Source: NCEH01 sp002257205 (GTDB taxonomy: Bacteria > Pseudomonadota > Alphaproteobacteria > Rhizobiales > Xanthobacteraceae). From it: a stretch of 64,000 nucleotides of DNA. This document shows positions 1 to 7,980 of this stretch, piece by piece. Within the stretch, counting starts at the first letter, position 1, and each line of letters begins with the position of its first letter. Location of the stretch: NCBI RefSeq assembly GCF_043195105.1, contig NZ_JBAFWO010000006.1; one strand, written 5' to 3'. The notes under the pieces are model-generated. The model was not told the DNA's origin. It made no database searches and saw nothing but the letters and a program-made list of their open reading frames with translations. The position numbers and the translations under genes were made by a program.

Positions 1-63
1 CGCGTCGGGGCGCCGAAGCCCGCGCGCATGCGGCGCGGCACCCTGCCGGCGGCGGCGGAATAA
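1..63 (+). CDS. ccmF: C-terminal tail of upstream gene, probably CcmF (partial)
   Basis: An open frame runs from the window edge to a TAA at 61-63 and encodes only about 20 residues, rich in Pro/Ala/Arg, ending LPAAAE. It stops four bases before the ccmH start. In rhizobial cytochrome c maturation operons the gene directly upstream of ccmH is ccmF (heme lyase component), so the identity is inferred from position; the fragment itself has no diagnostic motif. Confidence 0.55.
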   Translation, partial: RVGAPKPARMRRGTLPAAAE

Positions 64-67
64 GCCC

Positions 68-613
68 ATGCTGCGCCGCCTGTTCGCCCTTCTCCTCTTT
101 CTCCCCATCGCCCTCGGGGTCCTTGGCACCCTCGTGGATCTTGGCGCCGCGCCGGCGTTCGCGGTACAGCCGGACGAGGTGCTGGGCGATCCGGTGCTGG
201 AGGGGCGGGCGCGCGAGCTCTCTAAAGAGTTGCGCTGCATGGTCTGCCAGAACCAGTCCATCGACGACAGCGATGCGCCGCTCGCGAAGGACCTGCGCCT
301 GCTCGTGCGCGACCGGCTGAAAGCCGGCGACAGCAACCAGCAGGTGCTCGATTTCCTGGTGGCGCGCTATGGCGAGTTCGTGCTGATGCGCCCCGCGCTC
401 TCCTGGCGAAACGCCTTGCTGTGGGGCGCGCCGTTGGTGGCTCTGGGGGCGGGCGGGCTTGCCGCCTATCTCGCCATCCAGCGCCGCCGCCGTGCTGCGC
501 CGGACCTTGTTCCTTTGAGCCCGGACGAGGAAGAGCGGGTGCGCCGTATCCTTGCCGAAACAGCGCCGGCGCCGTCGCCGGAGCCACCCTCCGCGCCGCC
601 AGCCGGAAGCTGA
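68..613 (+). CDS. ccmH: Cytochrome c-type biogenesis protein CcmH (CycL)
   Basis: CcmH is a membrane-anchored periplasmic thiol oxidoreductase of System I cytochrome c maturation. It reduces the apocytochrome CXXCH cysteines or hands apocytochrome to the CcmF heme lyase. The 181-residue protein has an N-terminal hydrophobic signal (about 4-32), the family signature LRCMVCQNQSI with the redox pair C57/C60, the three-helix domain to about residue 112, and a single membrane helix at about 114-137 followed by an Arg-rich, Pro-rich cytoplasmic tail. It starts four bases after the upstream stop, as expected in a ccmIEFH operon. DegP follows in the same direction after about 175 bp. Confidence 0.93.
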   Translation: MLRRLFALLLFLPIALGVLGTLVDLGAAPAFAVQPDEVLGDPVLEGRARELSKELRCMVCQNQSIDDSDAPLAKDLRLLVRDRLKAGDSNQQVLDFLVARYGEFVLMRPALSWRNALLWGAPLVALGAGGLAAYLAIQRRRRAAPDLVPLSPDEEERVRRILAETAPAPSPEPPSAPPAGS

Positions 614-788
614 GCGCGGGCTTGCGCGGCTCCCCCGCCGTTGCAGGGCGTCTTAAGGGAACTCACGCAGCCGTGACGCGCCTTAACGATCGGTAATCCA
701 GCCGCCAGCCGGCTGTAAGTTTCCCCGCCCTATGTTTGCTCTCGACCTTGCCCCACGGGGGGCAGACAGAAGAGAGACGAACGATCCC

Positions 789-2342
789 ATGACCGGCTTC
801 CCGCGCAAGTCCACCCTCATCCGTCGCCGCCGCTCCGCTCTGCTCGGCGGGGTCTTCGGCCTGGCTGTGACCGGCATCGTTGTCGGCCAGTTCATCCCGC
901 CCTATTCCATGCCGGCCAGCGCGCAGATCACCACCAGCCAGCCCGCAGGCACGTTCTCCTTCGCCGATACGGTGGAGAAGGTTTCGCCCGCCGTGGTGTC
1001 GGTGAAGGTCAAGAAGGACGTCAACGCCCAGGAAATGGCCATGGGCGAGGATGGCCCGTTCGGCAACGACGTGCCCCCGCAGATCGAGCGTTTCCTGAAG
1101 CGCTTCGGCCTGGAAGGCCAGGGCGGCCCGCAGGGCCAGATGCCGATGCGCCCGCGCGCCGACAAGGGTGAGCGCCGCGTGGTCGGCCAGGGCTCGGGCT
1201 TCATCATTTCCGCCGACGGCTATGTGGTGACCAACAATCACGTGGTGGACGGCGCCAGCGAAGTGGACGTGACCACAACCGACGGCAAGGAATATACCGC
1301 CAAGGTGATCGGCGCCGATCCGCGCACCGACGTCGCCTTGCTGAAGATCGACGGCAAGAACAACCTGCCCTGGGTGAAGCTGGCCGATGGCGCGCCCCGC
1401 GTCGGCGACTGGGTGATCGCGGTCGGCAATCCGTTCGGCCTCGGCGGAACGGTGACGGCAGGCATCGTCTCGGCGCGCGGCCGCGATATCGGCTCGGGCC
1501 CGTATGACGACTTCATCCAGATCGATGCGCCGATCAATCGCGGCAATTCCGGCGGCCCGACCTTCAGCCTCAATGGCGAAGTCATCGGCATGAACACCGC
1601 GATCGTCTCGCCCTCGGGCGGCAATGTGGGCATCGCCTTCGCCATTCCCTCCGAGACCGTGAAGACGGTGGTGAACCAGCTGCGTGACAGCGGCAAGGTG
1701 GCACGCGGCTATATCGGCGTGCAGATCCAGCCGGTGACCGACGATCTCGCCTCGGGCCTCGGCCTGAGCACGTCGGAAGGCGCGCTGGTGGCCCAGGTCC
1801 AGCCCGGCACCCCCGGCGCCAAGGCCGGCCTGAAGAGCGGCGACGTGGTGGCCAAGGTGAACGGCGATACCATCAAGGACGCCCGCGACCTCACCCGCAA
1901 GATCGGCATGATGAAGCCGGGCGCCAATGTCGACCTGACGGTGATCCGCGACAACAAGCCGATCAATGTCGCGGTGACGCTGGAGCAGATCCCCAACGAT
2001 CAGCAGGCGAGCCTGAGCCAGGGCGAGAGCGACCAGGCCCCCGGCGCCGACGTGCCGCGCCTCGGCCTCCAGCTCGCTCCGGCCAAGTCGGTCAAGGGTG
2101 CCGGCGCGGACGGCGTGGTGGTCACCGACGTGGAGCCGAACGGCCCGGCCGCCCTGCGCGGCATCCGCTCCGGCGACGTGATCCTGGACGTGGGCGGCAA
2201 GACTGTCTCCAGCCCGAAGGACGTGCGCGACGGCCTCGCCGCCGCCAAGGCCGAGAACCGCAAGGCGGTGCTCATGCGGGTGAAGGGCGAACAGGGTGTG
2301 CGCTTCGTCGCCATCGCCATCGAGGCCAAGGCCAAGGGCTGA
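789..2342 (+). CDS. degP: Do/DegP-family periplasmic serine endoprotease
   Basis: HtrA-type protease and chaperone degrading misfolded envelope proteins. The 517-residue product starts with an Arg-rich n-region and a hydrophobic helix (about 17-34), giving a signal or anchor. The trypsin-like domain carries the full triad: H151 in TNNHVVDGA, D181 in RTDVALLKID and S254 in NRGNSGGP. Two PDZ domains follow (about 305-390 and 420-510). ATG 789 is preferred over an in-frame ATG 57 bp upstream because AGAGAG lies close before it and the signal peptide begins there. Position between cytochrome c maturation genes and feuPQ matches the Rhizobium/Sinorhizobium cyc-degP-feuPQ arrangement. Confidence 0.93.
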   Translation: MTGFPRKSTLIRRRRSALLGGVFGLAVTGIVVGQFIPPYSMPASAQITTSQPAGTFSFADTVEKVSPAVVSVKVKKDVNAQEMAMGEDGPFGNDVPPQIERFLKRFGLEGQGGPQGQMPMRPRADKGERRVVGQGSGFIISADGYVVTNNHVVDGASEVDVTTTDGKEYTAKVIGADPRTDVALLKIDGKNNLPWVKLADGAPRVGDWVIAVGNPFGLGGTVTAGIVSARGRDIGSGPYDDFIQIDAPINRGNSGGPTFSLNGEVIGMNTAIVSPSGGNVGIAFAIPSETVKTVVNQLRDSGKVARGYIGVQIQPVTDDLASGLGLSTSEGALVAQVQPGTPGAKAGLKSGDVVAKVNGDTIKDARDLTRKIGMMKPGANVDLTVIRDNKPINVAVTLEQIPNDQQASLSQGESDQAPGADVPRLGLQLAPAKSVKGAGADGVVVTDVEPNGPAALRGIRSGDVILDVGGKTVSSPKDVRDGLAAAKAENRKAVLMRVKGEQGVRFVAIAIEAKAKG

Positions 2343-2450
2343 TTTCGGCGTCTGACCTTTGCGTCTGAGGTGCGCGGCGGGCTTCGGCCCGCCGTTCCGG
2401 CGCGGCACAGGATTTGTTCTTCCGTCCTCCTGTGCCGTTCCGACCTCCGC

Positions 2451-2488
2451 GGCGCGGGAAGCCCGAGCGCTTCCCGCGCCGCGCTTTT
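2451..2488 (+). terminator. Intrinsic terminator after degP
   Basis: A perfect 12-bp stem (GGCGCGGGAAGC at 2451-2462 pairing with 2469-2480) with a six-base loop is followed by GCGCTTTTGT. A shorter GGCGGGC-ttcg-GCCCGCC hairpin lies at 2376-2393, just after the degP stop. Together they separate degP from the response-regulator transcript. Confidence 0.7.
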
Positions 2489-2589
2489 GTCCGATACCTC
2501 TTCGCGCGGCCGCTTCAGGCCGTTCCCCGGCTCGCTTTCGGCGCTAGGATGAGATGGACGCGAATCTCGAACAAGGTCTGACCTTCTCC

Positions 2590-3270
2590 ATGCGCCTGCT
2601 CCTCATCGAGGACGACCGCGACGCGGCGGACTATCTGCGCAAGGCTTTCCGCGAGGCCGGCCACGTGGTGGACCATGCCGGCGACGGGGAGGAGGGGCTC
2701 GCGCTCGCCCTCGACGGCAAATATGACGTGCTGGTGGTGGACCGCATGCTGCCCCTCAAGGACGGCCTGTCCATCGTCTCCGACCTGCGGCGGCGCGGCG
2801 ATACCACGCCGGCGCTGATTCTTTCGGCCCTGGGGCAGGTGGACGACCGGGTGGCGGGCCTGCGCGCCGGCGGCGACGATTATCTGCCCAAGCCCTATGC
2901 CTTCACAGAACTGCTGGCACGCGTGGAGGCGCTCTCCCGGCGCGGTGCGCCGCAGGCGGCGGAAACCATCTACAAGGTCGGCGATCTGGAACTGGACCGG
3001 CTCGCCCATCGCGTCAGCCGGGGCGGCAAGGACATTCCCCTTCAGCCGCGCGAATTCCGCCTGCTGGAATATCTCATGCGCCATGCCGGGCAGGTGGTGA
3101 CGCGCACCATGCTGCTGGAAAACGTGTGGGATTATCATTTCGACCCGCAGACCAATGTGATCGACGTCCATGTCTCGCGCCTGCGCTCCAAGATCGACAA
3201 GGGGTTCGACGTGCCGCTGCTGCACACGGTGCGCGGCGCGGGCTATATGATTCGCGTCGGGCTGCGCTGA
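2590..3270 (+). CDS. feuP: OmpR-family response regulator, FeuP type
   Basis: DNA-binding response regulator of 226 residues. The receiver domain begins MRLLLIEDD, with the acidic pocket at residues 8-9, phospho-acceptor D51 in VVDRMLP, and the conserved lysine in LPKPYAF. A winged-helix effector domain occupies about 130-224 (VDVHVSRLRSKID). The stretch ALGQVDDRVAGLRAGGDDYL and the cyc-degP-RR-HK-glnE order match FeuP of Rhizobium leguminosarum and S. meliloti, known for ferric uptake and cyclic glucan export; the target here is unknown. An in-frame ATG at 2554 would add 12 residues not typical of the family. The kinase gene follows after 42 bp. Confidence 0.8.
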   Translation: MRLLLIEDDRDAADYLRKAFREAGHVVDHAGDGEEGLALALDGKYDVLVVDRMLPLKDGLSIVSDLRRRGDTTPALILSALGQVDDRVAGLRAGGDDYLPKPYAFTELLARVEALSRRGAPQAAETIYKVGDLELDRLAHRVSRGGKDIPLQPREFRLLEYLMRHAGQVVTRTMLLENVWDYHFDPQTNVIDVHVSRLRSKIDKGFDVPLLHTVRGAGYMIRVGLR

Positions 3271-3312
3271 TGGCCCTGCGCCATCGCCTCTTGCTCCGGC
3301 TGGCCTGACGCC

Positions 3313-4707
3313 ATGCGGATGCCCCGCAACCTGCTGCAACTGGTCCGCACCACGGCGTTCAAGCTGCTGGCGGCCTATCTGGTCGTGTTCGCGCTGTTCT
3401 CGGTCGCCATGATCGCCTATGTGGCGTGGCACACGCGCGCGCTGATCGAGAGCCAGGTGGCGGAGAATGTGGAAGGCGAGGTGCGCTTCCTCGCCGAGCA
3501 ATATCGCATTGGCGGCATCCAGCGCCTGGTCATCGTCATCGACCGCCGCACCCGCCGGCCGGGCTCCTCGATCTATCTGCTGACCAATTTCACCGGCGAG
3601 GTGATGGCCTCCAACGTGTCCGATTTGCCCATCGGGCTGCTGGACAAGCCGGGCACGCGCATCACGCCCTATCGCCGCTCCGACGAGCCGGGGGCAAAGG
3701 AATTTCTCGCCTTCGTGCAGGTGTTCCAACTGCCCGGCGGCTATCGCCTTCTGGTGGGCCGCGACATCGAGGAACGCGATACCCTGCGCCAATTGGTGGT
3801 GCGCCCGGCCCAGGGCGCCCTGGTGCTCATCCTGGTGCTCGGCATCGCGGGGGGCATCTTCGTCACCCGGCGGGTGCTCAAGCGCATCGAATCCATGACC
3901 GCCACCTCGGAAACCATCATGGCAGGCGATCTCTCCGGCCGGCTGGCGGTGGACGGCACCGGCGACGAGTTCGACCGCCTCGCCCAGAGCCTCAACACCA
4001 TGCTGGATCGCATCGAGGCGCTCATGGTCGGCCTCAAGGAGGTTTCCGACAATATCGCCCACGATCTAAAAACGCCGCTCACGCGCCTGCGCAACCGCGC
4101 GGAGGAAGCGCTGCGCGGCGCCCATTCGGACGAGGAATGGCGGGCCGCGCTGGAGACCACCATCGAGGAGAGCGATTCCCTGATGCGCACCTTCGACGCG
4201 CTGTTGATGATCGCGCGCGCGGAGGCCGGGCAGGCGCGGGACAATATGGTGGACCTGGACCTCGGCGCCATCGCCGAGAATGTCGCCGAACTGTACGAGC
4301 CGCTGGCCGACGAGCAGGGCATGGACCTGCGGGTGGACGCGCAGCCGGTGGAGGTTCACGGCATGCGCGAACTGCTCGCCCAGGCGCTCGCCAATCTGGT
4401 GGATAACGCGCTCAAATACGGCCGTGTCGCCGAGGGCGAGCGGGGGGAGATCCGCGTCAGCCTGCGCCGCGTGGGCGATGAGGCGGTGCTTGAGGTGGGC
4501 GATCGCGGGCCGGGCATTGCGCCGCAGGATCGCGAACGGGTGGTGGAGCGTTTCGTTCGGCTGGACACCAGCCGCTCGCGCCCCGGTTCCGGCCTAGGCC
4601 TGTCTTTGGTTGCCGCCGTGGCGCGGCTGCATGGTGGCAGCCTGGCCTTTTCCGACAATGCGCCCGGCCTGCGGGCGACCCTTCGTTTGCCCGTGAAAAC
4701 GCCATAA
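3313..4707 (+). CDS. feuQ: Sensor histidine kinase, FeuQ type
   Basis: Membrane sensor kinase of 464 residues, cognate partner of the preceding regulator. Transmembrane helices at about 12-36 and 160-183 bracket a periplasmic sensing domain of about 120 residues. Then come a HAMP linker, a HisKA domain with the phospho-accepting His in DNIAHDLKTPLTRLRNR, and an HATPase domain with N-box NLVDNALKYG, G1 box GDRGPGIA and G2 box GSGLGLSL. It shares an operon-like arrangement with feuP. The ligand cannot be read from the sequence. Confidence 0.85.
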   Translation: MRMPRNLLQLVRTTAFKLLAAYLVVFALFSVAMIAYVAWHTRALIESQVAENVEGEVRFLAEQYRIGGIQRLVIVIDRRTRRPGSSIYLLTNFTGEVMASNVSDLPIGLLDKPGTRITPYRRSDEPGAKEFLAFVQVFQLPGGYRLLVGRDIEERDTLRQLVVRPAQGALVLILVLGIAGGIFVTRRVLKRIESMTATSETIMAGDLSGRLAVDGTGDEFDRLAQSLNTMLDRIEALMVGLKEVSDNIAHDLKTPLTRLRNRAEEALRGAHSDEEWRAALETTIEESDSLMRTFDALLMIARAEAGQARDNMVDLDLGAIAENVAELYEPLADEQGMDLRVDAQPVEVHGMRELLAQALANLVDNALKYGRVAEGERGEIRVSLRRVGDEAVLEVGDRGPGIAPQDRERVVERFVRLDTSRSRPGSGLGLSLVAAVARLHGGSLAFSDNAPGLRATLRLPVKTP

Positions 4708-4750
4708 GGGCTTGCGCTTAGGCATGGCCTCATGCCTTTAAGTGAGGCAA

Positions 4751-7723
4751 ATGTCCGCTTCCTCCGCTTCGCCCCCTATTGCCGCCGCCTCGCTTGCCGC
4801 CTCGATGTGGGAAGCCCCTGTTCTTTGCGATGCTGAGGCGGCAAAGATCAAGCTCGGCTACGCGCTCGAAGGCCTGGACACGGCGGGCCGCGCGCGCATC
4901 GACGCCATTCTCGCGGAGCATCCGCGCGCGCGCGCCGTTCTGCTCGGCGTCTCGGAATTCTCGCCGTTTCTCCACGACCTGATCCGCGCCGATCCCCGCT
5001 GCCTGCTGCGGGCGCTGGAGGGCGCGCCGGCGGCCCATATCGCCGCCCTCACTGAGGCTTGCCGGCAGGCGGTCGCCCATGCCGCTGACGAGGCGCAGGC
5101 GATGACCGCGCTGCGCCGGATGCGCGCGGAAGCCGCGCTCACCATCGCCTTGGCGGATATCGGCGGCGCCATGGATCTGGTGCAGGTGACGCGCGCGCTC
5201 ACCGACGTGGCGGACACGGCGCTGGGCGCGGCGCTGGATTTCCTGCTCGCCGAGGCGGTTTCCGCCGGAAAGCTCCTGCCGCCCGACCCCGCGACCCCCG
5301 CGGTCGGCTGCGGCCTCGCCGTGATCGCCATGGGCAAGCACGGCGCGCGCGAGCTGAATTATTCCTCCGACGTGGATCTGATCGTGGTCTATGACCGCGA
5401 CGTGGCGCCGCTCGCCGCGGGCGTGGAGCCTTCCCCCTTCTTCGTGAAAATCACCCGCGCTTTGGTGCGCATGCTCCAGGAGCGCACCGGCGACGGCTAT
5501 GTGCTGCGGGTGGATTTGCGCCTGCGGCCGGACCCCGGCTCGACGCAAGTGGCGCTCTCCACCGCCGCCGCGCTCGCCTATTACGAGCGCGAGGGCGCGA
5601 CCTGGGAGCGGGCGGCCTATATCAAGGCGCGCCCGGTGGCGGGCGACCTCGCGGTGGGCCGGGAGTTTCTCTCCGATCTTGCCCCCTTCGTCTGGCGCCG
5701 CGTGCTGGATTATCGCGCCATCGCCGACGTGCACGCCATGAAGCGCGAGATCCATGCGTTTCGCGGGCACGACGTGGTGGCGGTGGAAGGCCACAATGTG
5801 AAGCTCGGGCGCGGCGGCATCCGCGAGGTGGAATTCTTCGTCCAGACCCAGCAGCTCATCGCCGGCGGACGGGATCCGAACCTGCGGTCCTCGCGCACGC
5901 TGGAGGCGCTCGACGCGCTGGTGCGCGATTTCTGGATCGCCGGCGCCGTGCGGGACGAACTGGCCGAGGCCTATATCTTCCTGCGCCGGGTCGAGCATCG
6001 CATCCAGATGGTGGCGGATGCCCAGACCCACACCTTGCCCGAACAGACCGACGCGCTCGGCGCCTTCGCCCGCTTCATGGGCTATGAGACCCGCGACGCC
6101 TTCGCCGCCGCTTTGGTGGATCGCTTGAAGCGGGTGCAGCACCATTACGCGCAATTGTTCGAGGACAGCCCGCCCCCCGCGGTGCTGGACGGGCAATTGC
6201 TGTTTCCCCCCGATCATGACGACCGCCAGACCCTGGCAGTGCTCGGCCGGCTCGGCTTTCGCGATCCGCCCGCCGCCAGCATGGTGGTGCGCGGCTGGAT
6301 GGCGGGGCGCCACCGGGTGCTGCGCAGCGATGTGGCGCGGGGTCAGCTCGCCAGCATCGCGCCGCTGCTGCTGGAGCAATTGTCGCGCGGCGGCGATCCC
6401 GACGGGGCGCTGATTGCGGCGGATAATTTCTTCGCCGAACTTTCCGGCGGCCATCTGATGCACGCCTTGCAGCGCCATCCCGATCTGGTGCGGCTGCTGG
6501 CCACCATTCTCACGGTCGCCCCGCGCCTCGGCGAGACGTTGGCGCGGCGGCCCTCCCTGCTCGACGCTCTGCTGGATCCGGCCTTCTTCAACAAGCTGCC
6601 CGATCAGGCGAGCCTGGAACAGCATCTCGAAATCCTCCTCGACACCGCCGAGAGCGACGAAGAGCAGCTCGACCGCGCGCGCCGCTTCCGCCAGGAACAG
6701 CATGTGCTGATCGGCGTGCGCATCGCCTCCGGCACGCTGCCCGCCGCGCGCGCAGGCGAGGCCTATGCGGGCCTCGCCGAAGTCATCATCCGCGCCCTGC
6801 ACGCGCGCGTCTGGGCACGCTTCCAGGAAGCCCACGGCACGATCGCGGGCGCCGAGACGGCGGTGCTCTCCATGGGCAAGCTCGGCGGCCGGGAAATGAC
6901 TGCCGGCTCCGATCTCGACCTCATCGTGCTCTATGATTTCGATCCCGAGGCGGACCCATCCTCCGACGGCCCGCGCCCGCTCCATGGCGCGCAATATTTC
7001 GCCCGCTTCACCCAGCGCCTGGTCACCGCCCTCACCAGCCTGACCAACGCCGGCAAGCTCTATGACGTGGATCTGCGCCTGCGCCCCTCCGGGCGCTCCG
7101 GCCCGGTGGCGACGCGGCTGCGCTCATTCGAGAATTACCAGCGGGACGAGGCCTGGACCTGGGAACACATGGCGCTCACCCGCGCCCGCGTGATCTCGGC
7201 GCGGCCGGATTTCTGCGCCCGCGTGGAAGCGGTGATCCGGGACGTGCTGGCCCGTCCGCGCGATCCGCGCCGCATCGCCGGCGACATTCTCGACATGCGC
7301 GGCGCCATCGCCGCCGAGAAGGGCGAGGCCGATCGCTGGAATCTCAAGCATGCCCTGGGCGGGCAGGTGGATGTGGAGTTCCTGGCGCAATATCTGGTGC
7401 TGGTGCATGCCGCCCAGCATCCGCAGATCGTCGATACGGCGACGGCGCGCATCATCGCGGTGGCGGGCGAACTGCACCTGCTGCCGGCGGAGGACATTCT
7501 TCTCCTCGCCAATGCCTGCCGGCTCTACCAGGATCTGACGCAGGTGCTGCGGCTGGCGCTCGACACCCATTTCCTGCCGACGGAGGCGAGCCCGGCCCTG
7601 AAGGCGCTCCTCGCCCGCGCCGGCGAGATGCCGGATTTCGCCACCCTGGACGCCCATCTGCGCGAAACCCAGGACCGGGTGCGCGAGATTTTTACCCGCG
7701 TGCTGGAGCAGGCGGCGGGATAG
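4751..7723 (+). CDS. glnE: Bifunctional glutamine synthetase adenylyltransferase/adenylyl-removing enzyme
   Basis: GlnE adenylylates and deadenylylates glutamine synthetase in response to PII proteins, tuning ammonium assimilation. The protein (about 990 residues, normal for the family) shows two nucleotidyltransferase cores: an N-terminal deadenylylase with MGKHGARELNYSSDVDLIVV and a C-terminal adenylylase with MGKLGGREMTAGSDLDLIVL, separated by a helical regulatory region. ATG 4751 has GAGG just upstream; a GTG at 4742 in frame is an alternative start. The TAG stop forms the junction with a dispersed repeat (7724-7943). The next gene, pleC-like, converges on it. Confidence 0.94.
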   Translation: MSASSASPPIAAASLAASMWEAPVLCDAEAAKIKLGYALEGLDTAGRARIDAILAEHPRARAVLLGVSEFSPFLHDLIRADPRCLLRALEGAPAAHIAALTEACRQAVAHAADEAQAMTALRRMRAEAALTIALADIGGAMDLVQVTRALTDVADTALGAALDFLLAEAVSAGKLLPPDPATPAVGCGLAVIAMGKHGARELNYSSDVDLIVVYDRDVAPLAAGVEPSPFFVKITRALVRMLQERTGDGYVLRVDLRLRPDPGSTQVALSTAAALAYYEREGATWERAAYIKARPVAGDLAVGREFLSDLAPFVWRRVLDYRAIADVHAMKREIHAFRGHDVVAVEGHNVKLGRGGIREVEFFVQTQQLIAGGRDPNLRSSRTLEALDALVRDFWIAGAVRDELAEAYIFLRRVEHRIQMVADAQTHTLPEQTDALGAFARFMGYETRDAFAAALVDRLKRVQHHYAQLFEDSPPPAVLDGQLLFPPDHDDRQTLAVLGRLGFRDPPAASMVVRGWMAGRHRVLRSDVARGQLASIAPLLLEQLSRGGDPDGALIAADNFFAELSGGHLMHALQRHPDLVRLLATILTVAPRLGETLARRPSLLDALLDPAFFNKLPDQASLEQHLEILLDTAESDEEQLDRARRFRQEQHVLIGVRIASGTLPAARAGEAYAGLAEVIIRALHARVWARFQEAHGTIAGAETAVLSMGKLGGREMTAGSDLDLIVLYDFDPEADPSSDGPRPLHGAQYFARFTQRLVTALTSLTNAGKLYDVDLRLRPSGRSGPVATRLRSFENYQRDEAWTWEHMALTRARVISARPDFCARVEAVIRDVLARPRDPRRIAGDILDMRGAIAAEKGEADRWNLKHALGGQVDVEFLAQYLVLVHAAQHPQIVDTATARIIAVAGELHLLPAEDILLLANACRLYQDLTQVLRLALDTHFLPTEASPALKALLARAGEMPDFATLDAHLRETQDRVREIFTRVLEQAAG

Positions 7724-7943
7724 GGTCCATCGACGTTGGCGGGGACGGACCTGAAAGCGGGCGGCGCTTTCCCCGCTCGCCTTTCGTTTCGTCATGGCCG
7801 GGCGTGTCCCGGCCATCCACGCCGCGCCGACGTCACGATTCCTGAAAAGCCGGTACCGGCGGCACCGCGTGGATGCACGGGTCGAGCCCGTGCATGATCA
7901 TGTGCATGCCCAGGTGTCGCGCCATGAAGGTTGATCCGGTCTC
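7724..7943 (+). repeat. MITE-like dispersed repeat, copy A
   Basis: This non-coding element fills most of the glnE-pleC intergenic space. It contains two palindromic cores, GTCATGGCCGGG-cgtg-TCCCGGCCAT near 7791 and GTGGATGCACGGGTC-GAGCCCGTGCATGA near 7870, in the same order as in copy B (17511-17745). The left edge (GGGTCCATCGACGTT) resembles the B/C terminal repeat GGTCCGATCGACATTC with one base missing. The right edge near 7927-7943 is more diverged, so the right boundary is approximate. Confidence 0.7.
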
Positions 7944-7980
7944 GGCGGCCGCCTTACGCGCTGCTGCTGCGGGTGCGGCC

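Noticed and set aside
4730..6994. A 754-codon open frame on the minus strand opposite glnE
   Set aside because: It is a GC-rich antisense shadow: Arg/His/Gly-rich translation, no motifs and full overlap with well-supported glnE. The same applies to the long frames opposite pleC (8152-10599), pepN (12915-14642), dxs (23737-25659) and degP (663-2408).
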